The notes below the pieces were generated by a model that saw only the letters and a program-made list of their open reading frames with translations, searched no databases and had not been told where the DNA came from. The position numbers and the translations under genes were made by a program. A stretch of DNA of 41,234 bases from Alphaproteobacteria bacterium (GTDB lineage Bacteria; Pseudomonadota; Alphaproteobacteria; UBA828), in NCBI GenBank assembly GCA_011523425.1, contig WTGU01000111.1, positions 1 to 41,234 of the forward strand. Direction: 5' to 3'. Below, piece by piece: positions 6,817 to 14,732 of the stretch (positions are counted from its first letter, which is position 1; each line of letters opens with the position of its first letter).

Positions 6817-8475
6817 ATGCCCCGCGAGCGCGCCTTCGACTACGTCATCGTCGGCGCCGGCTCCGCCGGTTGCGTGCTAGCGAACCGGCTGTCGGCCGAT
6901 CCCGATTGCTCCGTTCTCCTCATCGAGGCCGGCGGCAGGGACCGCAATCCGCTCTTCCGTCTGCCCATGCTGATGGGCCGGCTGTTCCAGTCCGGCATCT
7001 ACAACTGGCGCTACCACACCGAGCCGGTGCCGAGCCTCGGCGGCCGCTCGCTCTATTGGCCGCGCGGCAAGGTGCTGGGCGGATCCTCCACCATCAACGG
7101 CATGATCTACGTGCGCGGCAATCGCCACGACTATGATCGCTGGGCGCAGCTTGGGCTCGACGGCTGGTCGTACGAAGACGTGCTGCCGGCCTTTCTCCGC
7201 TCCGAGGGCCATGTGGAGCGCAGCGGCGTTCATCACGGCACCGGGGGAGAACTCACCGTCTGCCGTGCGCGCGGCACCAATCCGCTCTTCGACGCGTTCG
7301 TCGAGGCGGGCCATCAGGCCGGCCATCCCGTCAACGACGACTTCAACGGGCCGGAGCAGCAGGGAATAGGCCGCTACGACTTCACCATCAGGCGGGGCAG
7401 GCGCTGCTCCACGTCGGCCGCCTTCCTGCATCCGATACGACATCGGCGCAATCTGTCCACCGCCACCGGGAGCCTCGTGCGCCGCGTGGTCGTCGACGGC
7501 GGCTGCGCGACGGGGGTCGAGATGGCGCGGGGCGGCGGCACGCGCACCGTCGGCGCGAGGCGCGAGGTCATCCTCTGCGCCGGCACCGTCAACTCGCCCC
7601 AGCTCCTGATGCTGTCCGGCATCGGGCCGGGCGATGCGCTGCGCCGGCACGGCATCCGGGTGGTCCACGAGCTCCCCGGCGTCGGCCGCAACCTGCAGGA
7701 CCACGTGGACTGCGTTCTCTCCTACGCGTGCACGAAGCCGGTCACCCTCTATCGCGAGCTCCGGGCCGACAGGATGATCCGTTCGGTGGCGGAGGGGATG
7801 CTGTTCGGCCGCGGCATCGCCACGACCTTTCCCTACGAGGCGGGCGCGTTCTTCAAGAGCCGGCCGGAACTGGTGGCGCCGGACATCCAGGTGCACTTCA
7901 TGCCGGCGCTGGAAAGCACGGCGAGCCTGCATGTTCCCAACCCCTTCGGTAAGGCCGCGGCCGACGCCGGCCACGGCTTCGCGCTCCGCGTGGGCCCGGT
8001 CAACCCGGCGAGCCGGGGGTGGATCGACCTGCGTTCCGCCGATCCCGCCGACGCGCCGCTGATCCAGCCCAACTATCTGCAGGACGACGCCGACTGCACG
8101 ACGACGATCGCGGGCATCCGCATGGTCCGCGATGTGATCGCACAGCCGGCCTTCGACACCTGTCGCGGCCCCGAGCTTGCGCCGGGCGATGCGCTGCAGA
8201 GCGATACCGACCTCACCGCCTGGCTCCGTGCCAACGCCATGACGACCTTTCATCCCGTCGGCACCTGCCGCATGGGCACCGACCCGATGGCGGTGGTGGA
8301 CGCCCGGCTCGCCGTCCGCGGCATCGCCGGGCTCAGGGTCGCTGACGCCTCGGTCATGCCCGTCATCACGAGCGGCAACACCAACGCGCCCGCCATCATG
8401 ATCGGCGAGAAGGCGGCCGAGTTCATACGGGGCGGGGCCGAACCTCAGGCGACAGCCAAGGAGAGCGAGGAATGA
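6817..8475 (+). CDS. GMC-family FAD-dependent oxidoreductase (choline dehydrogenase-like)
   Basis: 552 residues, the usual length for the glucose-methanol-choline family of FAD alcohol oxidoreductases. The N-terminal dinucleotide fold is YVIVGAGSAGCVLANRLS (about 9-26) with the acid at the end of strand 2 in LLIEAGG. The GMC signature WPRGKVLGGSSTING lies near residues 85-100. The active-site pair is His479 in TFHPVGTCRMG and Asn in SGNTNAPAIMI (521-523). No signal peptide or haem site is seen, so it is probably cytoplasmic and passes electrons to oxygen or a quinone-linked carrier. It starts three bases after the UDG-fold gene and overlaps the NIPSNAP gene by four bases. The substrate is an alcohol of unknown type. 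Confidence 0.94.
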   Translation: MPRERAFDYVIVGAGSAGCVLANRLSADPDCSVLLIEAGGRDRNPLFRLPMLMGRLFQSGIYNWRYHTEPVPSLGGRSLYWPRGKVLGGSSTINGMIYVRGNRHDYDRWAQLGLDGWSYEDVLPAFLRSEGHVERSGVHHGTGGELTVCRARGTNPLFDAFVEAGHQAGHPVNDDFNGPEQQGIGRYDFTIRRGRRCSTSAAFLHPIRHRRNLSTATGSLVRRVVVDGGCATGVEMARGGGTRTVGARREVILCAGTVNSPQLLMLSGIGPGDALRRHGIRVVHELPGVGRNLQDHVDCVLSYACTKPVTLYRELRADRMIRSVAEGMLFGRGIATTFPYEAGAFFKSRPELVAPDIQVHFMPALESTASLHVPNPFGKAAADAGHGFALRVGPVNPASRGWIDLRSADPADAPLIQPNYLQDDADCTTTIAGIRMVRDVIAQPAFDTCRGPELAPGDALQSDTDLTAWLRANAMTTFHPVGTCRMGTDPMAVVDARLAVRGIAGLRVADASVMPVITSGNTNAPAIMIGEKAAEFIRGGAEPQATAKESEE

Positions 8476-8798
8476 TCGTCGAGCACAGGACTTACACCTT
8501 CCGCCCCGGCACGGTGGAGGGCTGGCTGAAGAAGTACGAGGCAGAGGGGCTGCCCATCCAGGAGCGCCATCTCGGACCGCTGGTCGGCATCTACGTCTCC
8601 GAGATCGGCCGGCTGCACCGGGTCGTCCTGATCCGGGCCTACGAGAGCCTGGCGGATCGCGAGCGGCGCCGCGCCGAGATGGGCGCGGACCCCGCGTGGC
8701 AGGCGTTCATCCAGTCGGTCTGGTCCCTCGACGCGATCCAGGAGCAGGACGTGATGGTCATGAACCCCGCGCCCTGCTCGCCGCCGCTCCGCGACTGA
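8472..8798 (+). CDS. NIPSNAP family protein
   Basis: 108-residue small protein with the NIPSNAP / dimeric ferredoxin-like alpha-beta-barrel pattern: VEHRTYTFRPGTVEGWLKKYE at the start, GPLVGIYVSEIGRLHRVVLI in the middle strands, then YESLADRERRRAEMGADPAW and a closing strand before MVMNP. Family members sit in many bacterial catabolic operons, sometimes as small oxygenases or accessory proteins; no catalytic residue is certain. It overlaps the GMC gene by ATGA and ends the operon begun at 5965. Confidence 0.88.
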   Translation: MIVEHRTYTFRPGTVEGWLKKYEAEGLPIQERHLGPLVGIYVSEIGRLHRVVLIRAYESLADRERRRAEMGADPAWQAFIQSVWSLDAIQEQDVMVMNPAPCSPPLRD

Positions 8799-9100
8799 AC
8801 GGCGCGACGCCGCGGGACGTACTCGCGCATCCGACCCGGCGTGTGTTGTTAAGCGCACCTTGTTGACCCCGTGCAGCCCAGCGAGATCAATGGATTAGCG
8901 TGCCGATCGGCATCGAACCCCTGCGCCGATCAACACGAATTTGGACGAAGCGACAAACCTTCCACATCGCTCCCAAGTAATGCGTGAAGGAATTCGCACC
9001 GGCGGCGTCATTCACTCGGCCCGCGTCTTCGGCTGCGGTGCGGGCTTCGCCGTCGTCGTCGGGCAGCCAAGGCCTTCCAGCGAGAGGAACTGGACCGCTC
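8799..9100. other. convergent intergenic stretch, no gene seen
   Basis: About 300 bases between the end of the NIPSNAP gene and the end of the RutR-like gene. The only ordered feature is a perfect 12-base palindrome TGCCGATCGGCA at 8901-8912. It lacks a T-run, so a terminator is not claimed. Confidence 0.5.
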
Positions 9101-9763
9101 TCATTGCGACGATGTGGAAGGGCTGCAGCATCCATCCAGGATGACCTTGGTCATGGTCTCAGCCGCAGCGTCGAAGTCCGTCCTCGTGAGCCGTCGCCGC
9201 CCGAGCACGTCGGCGGCGAGCATCCCGAAGTCCGCGTAGAACTGGGTCGCGGACCACAGCATGATGAAGAAGTGGCGCGGGTCCACCGGCGCCATGTGTC
9301 CCCGCCTGATCCATTCTTCCACCACGTGGGCGCGCTGGTCGGTGACCGCGCGGATATGCTGGCGCTGCCGCCGCTCCAAGAACTGCGCACCACGCAGGAT
9401 CTCGTTGGCGAAGAAGCGGGATTCGGTGGCGTGGCGGCGCGAATACTCGAGCTTTGCGCGGATGTAGGCAGCGATCGCGTCGCGCGGTTCGCGCTCGGGC
9501 ACGATGTGATCGAACGCGCGATCCCACCCCTCGATCAACCGCTCGATGACGGCAGAATAGATGCTCTCCTTGGTCGGGAAGTAGTAGTAGACGTTCGTCT
9601 TCGGCAGGCCGCAAACCCGCGCTATCTCCTTGACATGGGTGCCGTGAAAGCCCTTGTCGGCGAAAAGGCCGACGGCGGCGCGTAGGATTCTTTCCTCGTT
9701 CCTGGCGCGAATGCGGGGTGTCGACGGCTCCGCCTCTGCATCAGTCCGCACGCTCTTCGTCAT
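9101..9763 (-). CDS. RutR-like TetR-family regulator
   Basis: 220 residues. The HTH lies at 43-62 (HVKEIARVCGLPKTNVYYYF then PTKESIY). The C-terminal half resembles E. coli RutR and its YcdC-type relatives: FFANEILRGA (117-126) matches the LFCMEMLAGAP helix, and APVDPRHFFIMLWSATQFYADF (158-179) matches APIDPQHLIFMIWASTQHYADF. RutR senses uracil or thymine and controls pyrimidine use; many alphaproteobacterial homologues sit beside pyrimidine or purine transport genes. An AGGGAAG ribosome site precedes ATG 9763. It is divergent from a BMP-type transporter, and operator-like palindromes stand upstream. Its ligand could be a pyrimidine or purine base; this is inference. Confidence 0.9.
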   Translation of the reverse strand: MTKSVRTDAEAEPSTPRIRARNEERILRAAVGLFADKGFHGTHVKEIARVCGLPKTNVYYYFPTKESIYSAVIERLIEGWDRAFDHIVPEREPRDAIAAYIRAKLEYSRRHATESRFFANEILRGAQFLERRQRQHIRAVTDQRAHVVEEWIRRGHMAPVDPRHFFIMLWSATQFYADFGMLAADVLGRRRLTRTDFDAAAETMTKVILDGCCSPSTSSQ

Positions 9764-9851
9764 GGTCTTCCCTCGCGTTGCACGCCAACGAGGCCTTTCT
9801 GCGGCAGCCGCAGTCTAGCCCCGCATTCAGGCTGAGGGAGCAGAAAATACT

Positions 9852-9865
9852 TGACGCACGTGTCC
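9852..9865. promoter_or_regulatory. RutR-like operator, distal site
   Basis: TGACGCACGTGTCC, an imperfect 6+2+6 inverted repeat. It starts 34 bases before the second site. In the copy near 5876 the matching site is degenerate (TGACGAGCGGGCCA). Confidence 0.6.
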
Positions 9866-9885
9866 ACTTCCAAGACCGTAAAACC

Positions 9886-9899
9886 TGACACACGTGTCC
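9886..9899. promoter_or_regulatory. RutR-like operator, proximal site
   Basis: TGACACACGTGTCC, differing in one base from the perfect palindrome at 5910-5923. It lies 123 bases upstream of the RutR-like start codon and 38 bases before the short UDG-copy start. Confidence 0.68.
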
Positions 9900-9936
9900 A
9901 GTTTCGATGCAAGCGGGAGCCTGCGGACCCTATGCG

Positions 9937-10023
9937 ATGCAACTGAGGGCGGCGCTCCGGGAGACCCGAGAGGGCTGGTGGGAGGACATCCATCCGCCCT
10001 GGCGCGACGTCATCGGCGACTGA
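9937..10023 (+). pseudogene. truncated 28-codon copy of the start of the UDG-fold gene
   Basis: Translation MQLRAALRETREGW followed by WEDIHPPWRDVIGD and a TGA. Compared with the first 28 residues of the protein at 5965 (MRLRAALHETLDGW...), 16 positions are identical, including the GW, DI and PW pairs. The upstream control region is also duplicated. The likeness ends at the stop, and the BMP binding-protein gene begins 77 bases later. It is either the remnant of a second UDG-fold gene displaced by the transporter genes or a short peptide that is now part of the leader. Confidence 0.75.
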
Positions 10024-10100
10024 ACGGTCCGCCGACGGGGGCCCGCCCACGAATGCAAGCCGGGCGCAGCGGGCGCCCGAGGGAGAGAAGGAGAAACGCC

Positions 10101-11174
10101 ATGTCGAACAAGCCGAACGCGATAGGTCCGGGCGCACCGTTCGCGCGCCTCAGCCGCCGCAGGTTCCTGGCGGCAACCGCCGGCATCTCCGCGGTCGTCG
10201 GTGCGAGTTCCGCGCTGCCCCTTGCCGCGCGCGCGGACGCGGGCCTTGTCGCCTTGGTTCACACCCAGGCGGCGGGCGACAGCGGCCCCATCGATTCCAT
10301 GATGGGCCGGCTCGATCAGCTCTCGGAGGCGCAAGCCTTCGAGACCCGAAGCATCTACGCCCAGGACCCGGCGACCTACGAGACCGTGCTGCGCACCCTC
10401 GGCGATGCGGGTGCCTCCATCGTGCTCGGGACCTTCCCGGTCATCTCCGAGGCGTTCAAGGCGGTGGCTCCGCTCTATCCCGATACCAGATGGATCCAGC
10501 TCTTCGGCGATGCCGTCGACCCGCCCATCCCCAACCTGGTGACAGTCTCCTACGACTACTATCTCGGCTGCTACCTGTCGGGCATCTTCGCCGCCCACGT
10601 CTCGCAGTCGAAGCAGATCGGCTTCATCGGCGGCATCAGCATTCCGCCGATCAACGCCGACTTCAACGCGCTCGAGGCCGGTGTCCATGCGGTCGATCCG
10701 GAGGCCTCCGTTACCGCCGCCTTCGCCGGCTCCTTCCAGGATCCGGCCAAGGGCTACGAGATCGCGAGCCAGATGTTCCTGGACGGGATCGACTACATCC
10801 AGACCGATTCCGCCGCGACCGACGGCGGCATTATCCAGGCGGCCAACGAGCGCGAGGGCGCCATGGTCAGCGCACTCGACCCGGCCCAGTACCCGCTGGG
10901 ACCCGCCTCGGTGATCGGGGTGGTCAGCCTCGACTTCGGCCAGTCGCTCCATAACGAGACCAGCGCGGCGCTCGCCGCCGACTGGCAGGGCGGGCGGCAT
11001 GTGCCGACGGGCCTCGGCAGCGGTGTCATCGACTTCCTCCGCTCGCCCCTCTATCGGGAGCAGGGGCCGGCGGCTATCGTCGCACGATCGGACGAGGCGT
11101 GGCCTGCGGTCGAAGCGGCGCGGGCGGGTATCCTCGACGGCTCGGTCGCGGTGCCGTTTGACACGGAGCTCTGA
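10101..11174 (+). CDS. BMP-family (nucleoside-type) ABC transporter substrate-binding protein
   Basis: 357 residues. The N-terminus carries a Tat-like signal SRRRFLAATAG (about 18-28) followed by a hydrophobic stretch ending near ALPLAARADA. The mature part fits the BMP/PnrA basic membrane lipoprotein family that binds purine or pyrimidine nucleosides: LVTVSYDYYLGCYLSG, IGFIGGISIPPINADFNALEAG, and a long segment with QTDSAATDGGIIQAA. GGAG at 10090-10093 precedes ATG 10101; longer upstream reading in the same frame runs through the control region and was not used. It is the first gene of a four-gene transporter operon with ATPase and two permeases, under the RutR-like operators. Confidence 0.92.
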   Translation: MSNKPNAIGPGAPFARLSRRRFLAATAGISAVVGASSALPLAARADAGLVALVHTQAAGDSGPIDSMMGRLDQLSEAQAFETRSIYAQDPATYETVLRTLGDAGASIVLGTFPVISEAFKAVAPLYPDTRWIQLFGDAVDPPIPNLVTVSYDYYLGCYLSGIFAAHVSQSKQIGFIGGISIPPINADFNALEAGVHAVDPEASVTAAFAGSFQDPAKGYEIASQMFLDGIDYIQTDSAATDGGIIQAANEREGAMVSALDPAQYPLGPASVIGVVSLDFGQSLHNETSAALAADWQGGRHVPTGLGSGVIDFLRSPLYREQGPAAIVARSDEAWPAVEAARAGILDGSVAVPFDTEL

Positions 11175-11209
11175 TCGCACGCCCGGACCAGGAGGCGCTC
11201 TCGGAACAG

Positions 11210-12790
11210 ATGACCGCCGCGGACCCGCCGGCCCTTCACTGCCGCGGGATTCGCGTCACATACGGCGAGGTGACGGCGCTCGCCGACCTCGACATCGCCT
11301 TCGCGCGCGGCGCCATCCACGCCGTGGTCGGCCAGAACGGCGCCGGGAAGACGACATTCGCCCGTGTCGCAGCCGGGCTGGTCCGCCCCGACGCGGGCTC
11401 GCTCGCCATCGACGGGCGTGCGCTACGCCTCGGCCGCGTCGCCGGCGCGCGCGCGGCTGGCGTCGAGCTTGTCCACCAGAGCTTCGCGCTGCCGCCCTCC
11501 TTCACCGTAGCGGAGGCGCTGGAATTCGGCGCTGGCGGCGGCATCGGCGTCTACAGTCGACGCCGGCTCTTGAAGCGATGTCGTGAGCGCCTCGCGGCCC
11601 TCGATCTCGATGTCGATCCTCGGCGGCGCATCCGCGACCTGCCGGTCGAGGTCCAGCAGGGGGTGGAGATCGCCCGCGCGCTGGTCACCGATGCACGACT
11701 CCTGATTCTGGACGAGCCGACGGCGGTGCTGCCGCCCGCCGGCATCGAGGCGCTGTTCGAGCGTATCCGCAGCCTCAAGCGGCACGGGGTCACGGTCATC
11801 CTGATCCTGCACAAGATCCGCGAAGTGATGGCCGTGGCCGACACCATCTCCGTTCTGCGCGGCGGCAGGCTGGTCGCGGGACCCATCCCGCGCGAGCGGG
11901 CGGACGAAGCGAGCGTCGCCGAGATGATCGTCGGCCAGGCCGCGGTGGGTCCCGTCAGCGCCGACGATACCCAGGCGCTGGTCGGGGCGGCGCCGGTTCG
12001 GGGTGTGGCCACGCATCGCGTTCCCGTCGCAGCGTCGCCCGAGGCCGGCGAGACGGTGCTCCAACTGGCGGATGTGAATACGGCGAAGGACCCGGAAGAG
12101 CCACCGCTGGATCGGGTCTCGCTGCTGGTCAGGCCGGGAGAGGTCGTCGGCGTCGCCGGGGTTCAGGGCAACAGTCAGCGGACGCTGGTGAAGGCGATCG
12201 CCGGCCTCGCTGATGTCACGGGCGGCGATATCTATCTGAACGGCCGCCGCGCGAGCCGTACCAGCGCCGCCAATCGCCGCGCGCTGGGCCTGCGAGTCAT
12301 CCCCTTCGAGCGCAACAGCGAGGGCCTCAGCCTCACCAGCGCGCTGTGGGAGAACTGGTCCGTCCGTGAGCTGCTTCAACAGCCGCTGTTCAGTTTCGTC
12401 GACCCGGCCGCGCTGCGCCGGCGCTGCGACGAGGCGCTCGAGACCTGGGGCGTGCGCTATGCGTCCGCCACCCAGAACGCCGGCGCACTCTCGGGCGGCA
12501 ACGCGCAGAAGGTGATCCTCGCGCGCGAGATCGACGACGACGCACGCCTCATCATCGCCGCCCAGCCCGCGCGCGGCCTCGATATCGGCGCCACCGCCTT
12601 CGTCTGGTCGGCGCTGCGTGAGGCGGCCGGGCGCGGCTGCGGTGTGTTGCTGATCTCGTCCGATCTGGACGAGCTGTTCGACGTCAGCCACCGCTTGGTG
12701 GTCATGCTCTCGGGCCGCATCGTCGCCGAGTTCGTCCCGCCCTATGACATCGCTGCGGTGGGCCGCGCCATGACCGGGGCGTCCACATGA
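11210..12790 (+). CDS. ABC transporter ATPase with two nucleotide-binding domains (BMP/nucleoside type)
   Basis: 526 residues with two ABC cassettes, as in the YufO / sugar-type ATPases paired with BMP proteins. NBD1 has a full Walker A (GQNGAGKTT, 41-49) and Walker B LLILDEPTAVL, but its signature is LPVEVQQGVEIARAL, weaker than the usual LSVGEQQRVEI. NBD2 has a degenerate Walker A (GVQGNSQRTL) and a good signature LSGGNAQKVILAREI; its Walker B acid region reads LIIAAQPARGLDIG. One competent and one degenerate site is normal in this group. It starts 35 bases after the binding protein and overlaps the first permease by four bases (ATGA). Confidence 0.92.
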   Translation: MTAADPPALHCRGIRVTYGEVTALADLDIAFARGAIHAVVGQNGAGKTTFARVAAGLVRPDAGSLAIDGRALRLGRVAGARAAGVELVHQSFALPPSFTVAEALEFGAGGGIGVYSRRRLLKRCRERLAALDLDVDPRRRIRDLPVEVQQGVEIARALVTDARLLILDEPTAVLPPAGIEALFERIRSLKRHGVTVILILHKIREVMAVADTISVLRGGRLVAGPIPRERADEASVAEMIVGQAAVGPVSADDTQALVGAAPVRGVATHRVPVAASPEAGETVLQLADVNTAKDPEEPPLDRVSLLVRPGEVVGVAGVQGNSQRTLVKAIAGLADVTGGDIYLNGRRASRTSAANRRALGLRVIPFERNSEGLSLTSALWENWSVRELLQQPLFSFVDPAALRRRCDEALETWGVRYASATQNAGALSGGNAQKVILAREIDDDARLIIAAQPARGLDIGATAFVWSALREAAGRGCGVLLISSDLDELFDVSHRLVVMLSGRIVAEFVPPYDIAAVGRAMTGAST

Positions 12791-13833
12791 GCGGCATCAG
12801 CATCCGCGCGGGCGCGGTCATCCGCACACTCGCCTTCATCGTGCTCGCGCTCGCTCTCTGCGGCGTCGTCTTCGAGCTGGCCGGCTACTCGGCGCTTCTG
12901 ATGCTCGAAAGCGTCGTCGAGGGCGCCTTCCTGCGCGCGGGCGGCTGGGCGCAGAGCCTGCGCTGGGCCCTGCCGCTCTTCATCACCGCGACCGGTGTCG
13001 CCATCTCGTTCCGCTGCGGCTTCTTCAATATCGGCGCGCAGGGCCAGTTCTATGTGGGCGCCATCTGCGCTGCCTTCGTCGCCGATGTGCTCGGTGGTGC
13101 GCCTGCGGCCCTCGTGCTGCCGGCGACCTTCCTCGCCGGCATGGCAGGTGGCGCGCTGTGGGCGCTCTGGCCGGGATATCTCAGGCTTCGCTCCGGCACC
13201 GACGAGGTCATCACGACGCTGATGGGCAACTTCATCGCAGCCCTCGTGCTGGTCTACGTCACCTCGGGCCCGCTCAAGGACCCCTCCGGCACCGGCCAGC
13301 AGGCGGCGAGCCCGCTGCTGCCGGCGGTCTACCGCATCAGCGATTCCCAGGGCATCTCGCCTGCGATCATCGGCATCGCCGCCGCCGTCGCGCTCGCCAT
13401 GTGGGTGCTGGTCAACCGCACGCCCTTCGGCATGCTGGCGAGCCTCGCCGGGCGCAACCCGACCATGGTGCGCTTTCAGGGGGCGCGCCTCTGGACCCTG
13501 GGTCTTTCGAGCTTCCTCATCAGCGGGGGCCTCGCCGGGCTCGCCGGCACCATCGAGCTGCTCGGCCCGACCGGGCGCATCGCGAGCGGCTTCCTGCCCG
13601 GCCACGGCTTCACCGCGGTGCTGATCGCGCTGGTCGCGAACCTCTCGGTCGTGGCGACTGCCGTGGTCAGCATGCTCTTCGGCGGCCTTGCCTCGGCCGC
13701 GCTCTACCTGCCGATCCTGGCCGGGTTGCCGGCCGCTGCCATCGACATCTTCAACGCCTCCGTCGCGCTCTTCATCACCGCGAAGTCGGGATTGCTGGAT
13801 CGCCTCCTGCGCGCAGCGAGGCTCCCCACATGA
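12787..13833 (+). CDS. BMP-type ABC transporter permease 1 (YufP-like)
   Basis: 348 residues, about nine or ten membrane segments. The hallmark of this permease group, CGFFNIGAQGQFYVGAI, lies near residues 77-93. TDEVITTLMGNFIA (about 138-151) and a NRTPFGMLASLAGRNPTMVRF segment form the cytoplasmic coupling region. It forms the inner-membrane channel with the second permease. Start and stop both overlap neighbours by ATGA, so stoichiometry is probably held by coupled translation. Confidence 0.92.
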   Translation: MSGISIRAGAVIRTLAFIVLALALCGVVFELAGYSALLMLESVVEGAFLRAGGWAQSLRWALPLFITATGVAISFRCGFFNIGAQGQFYVGAICAAFVADVLGGAPAALVLPATFLAGMAGGALWALWPGYLRLRSGTDEVITTLMGNFIAALVLVYVTSGPLKDPSGTGQQAASPLLPAVYRISDSQGISPAIIGIAAAVALAMWVLVNRTPFGMLASLAGRNPTMVRFQGARLWTLGLSSFLISGGLAGLAGTIELLGPTGRIASGFLPGHGFTAVLIALVANLSVVATAVVSMLFGGLASAALYLPILAGLPAAAIDIFNASVALFITAKSGLLDRLLRAARLPT

Positions 13834-14732
13834 CCGAATTCCACGAGTTCATGGTGGCGATCCTGCGCTCCGGCACGCCGCTGGTTTACGTCACCATGGC
13901 GGGCGTCATCGCCCAGCGCGCCGGCGTCTGGCACCTCGGCCTCGAAGGCGTGATGATCATCGGCGCCTGCGCCACGATCCTCGGCATCGTCCTCACCGGC
14001 TCGTTTCCGGCCGCCATCGCCATTGCCTGCCTGCTCTGCGTCGCCGCTTCGGTCCTGCTCTGGTTCGTGATCGAGAAGCTCGGCGCCAACCCCATCATCG
14101 CGGGCTTGGGCCTCACGGGGCTCGGGATCGGCGGGACGGCGCTCGCCGTCCAGGCCATTTTCGGCAGCCTGGCGGCCGTGACCGCGCCCTTCGGCGTGCC
14201 CCGGCTCGGCGCGGCCTTCGGCCCCTACGGCGCGCTCTCCATCTTCGTCCTGATGATGCCCTTCGTCGTCTGGGGCATGTGGGTGCTGCTGCGCCGTACC
14301 CGCTTCGGCCTGCGCCTCGCCGCTGCCGGGGAGCATCCGCTCGCGGCGCGGAGCGTCGGCACCAGCCCCGCCAATGCACGGCTGATCGCGCTTGCGGCAG
14401 GCGGCGTCCTCTGCGCCATCGGCGGCGCCGAGCTCGCGGCCGGCGGCCTCACCATCTTCGCGCAGAACATGACCGCAGGGCGCGGCTTCATGAGCTTCGC
14501 CGCCGTCATCTTCGGCGCGGCGCATCCCGTCGGGGCTGCCTTCGCCGCACTGTTCTTCAGCCTCGTGGGCGTCGCGGGAATCAGGCTTCAGCTTCTCTTC
14601 GGGGCGAGCATCCCGCATGACGTGCTGCTCTCGCTGCCCTACATGGCGACGATCCTCGGCGTCTGGATCAGCGGGCGGATGCGCGGCGGCGCCAAGGCCG
14701 CCACCGAAGCCTCGGAACTCCGCGATTACTAG
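13830..14732 (+). CDS. BMP-type ABC transporter permease 2 (YufQ-like)
   Basis: 300 residues and about eight membrane segments. GVWHLGLEGVMIIGACA (about 29-45) is the family motif equivalent to NIGLEGMM. A later RTRFGLRLAAAGEHPLAARSVG segment is the ATPase-contact region. ATG 13830 is used because it overlaps the stop of permease 1 by ATGA; the frame is open further upstream to 13158 but that is only a shadow of permease 1. Last gene of the transporter operon; its TAG is followed directly by dispersed repeat copy B. Confidence 0.92.
   Translation: MTEFHEFMVAILRSGTPLVYVTMAGVIAQRAGVWHLGLEGVMIIGACATILGIVLTGSFPAAIAIACLLCVAASVLLWFVIEKLGANPIIAGLGLTGLGIGGTALAVQAIFGSLAAVTAPFGVPRLGAAFGPYGALSIFVLMMPFVVWGMWVLLRRTRFGLRLAAAGEHPLAARSVGTSPANARLIALAAGGVLCAIGGAELAAGGLTIFAQNMTAGRGFMSFAAVIFGAAHPVGAAFAALFFSLVGVAGIRLQLLFGASIPHDVLLSLPYMATILGVWISGRMRGGAKAATEASELRDY

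Larger units (their letters stand above)
9845..9936 (+). promoter_or_regulatory. control region of the BMP transporter operon, copy 2
   Basis: TTGACG at 9851-9856, TAAAAC at 9879-9884 and two palindromic sites at 9852-9865 and 9886-9899. Spacing equals that of the copy at 5871-5923. The region lies between the divergent RutR-like gene and the transporter operon and can serve both. Confidence 0.68.

Noticed and set aside
6877-8253. 458-codon ORF antisense to the GMC oxidoreductase
   Set aside because: High-GC shadow frame; His/Arg/Gly-rich translation without domain likeness while the other strand has a complete GMC protein.
8901-8912. TGCCGATCGGCA palindrome as a terminator
   Set aside because: No loop and no T-run; GC-rich 12-base palindromes are expected by chance in DNA of this composition.
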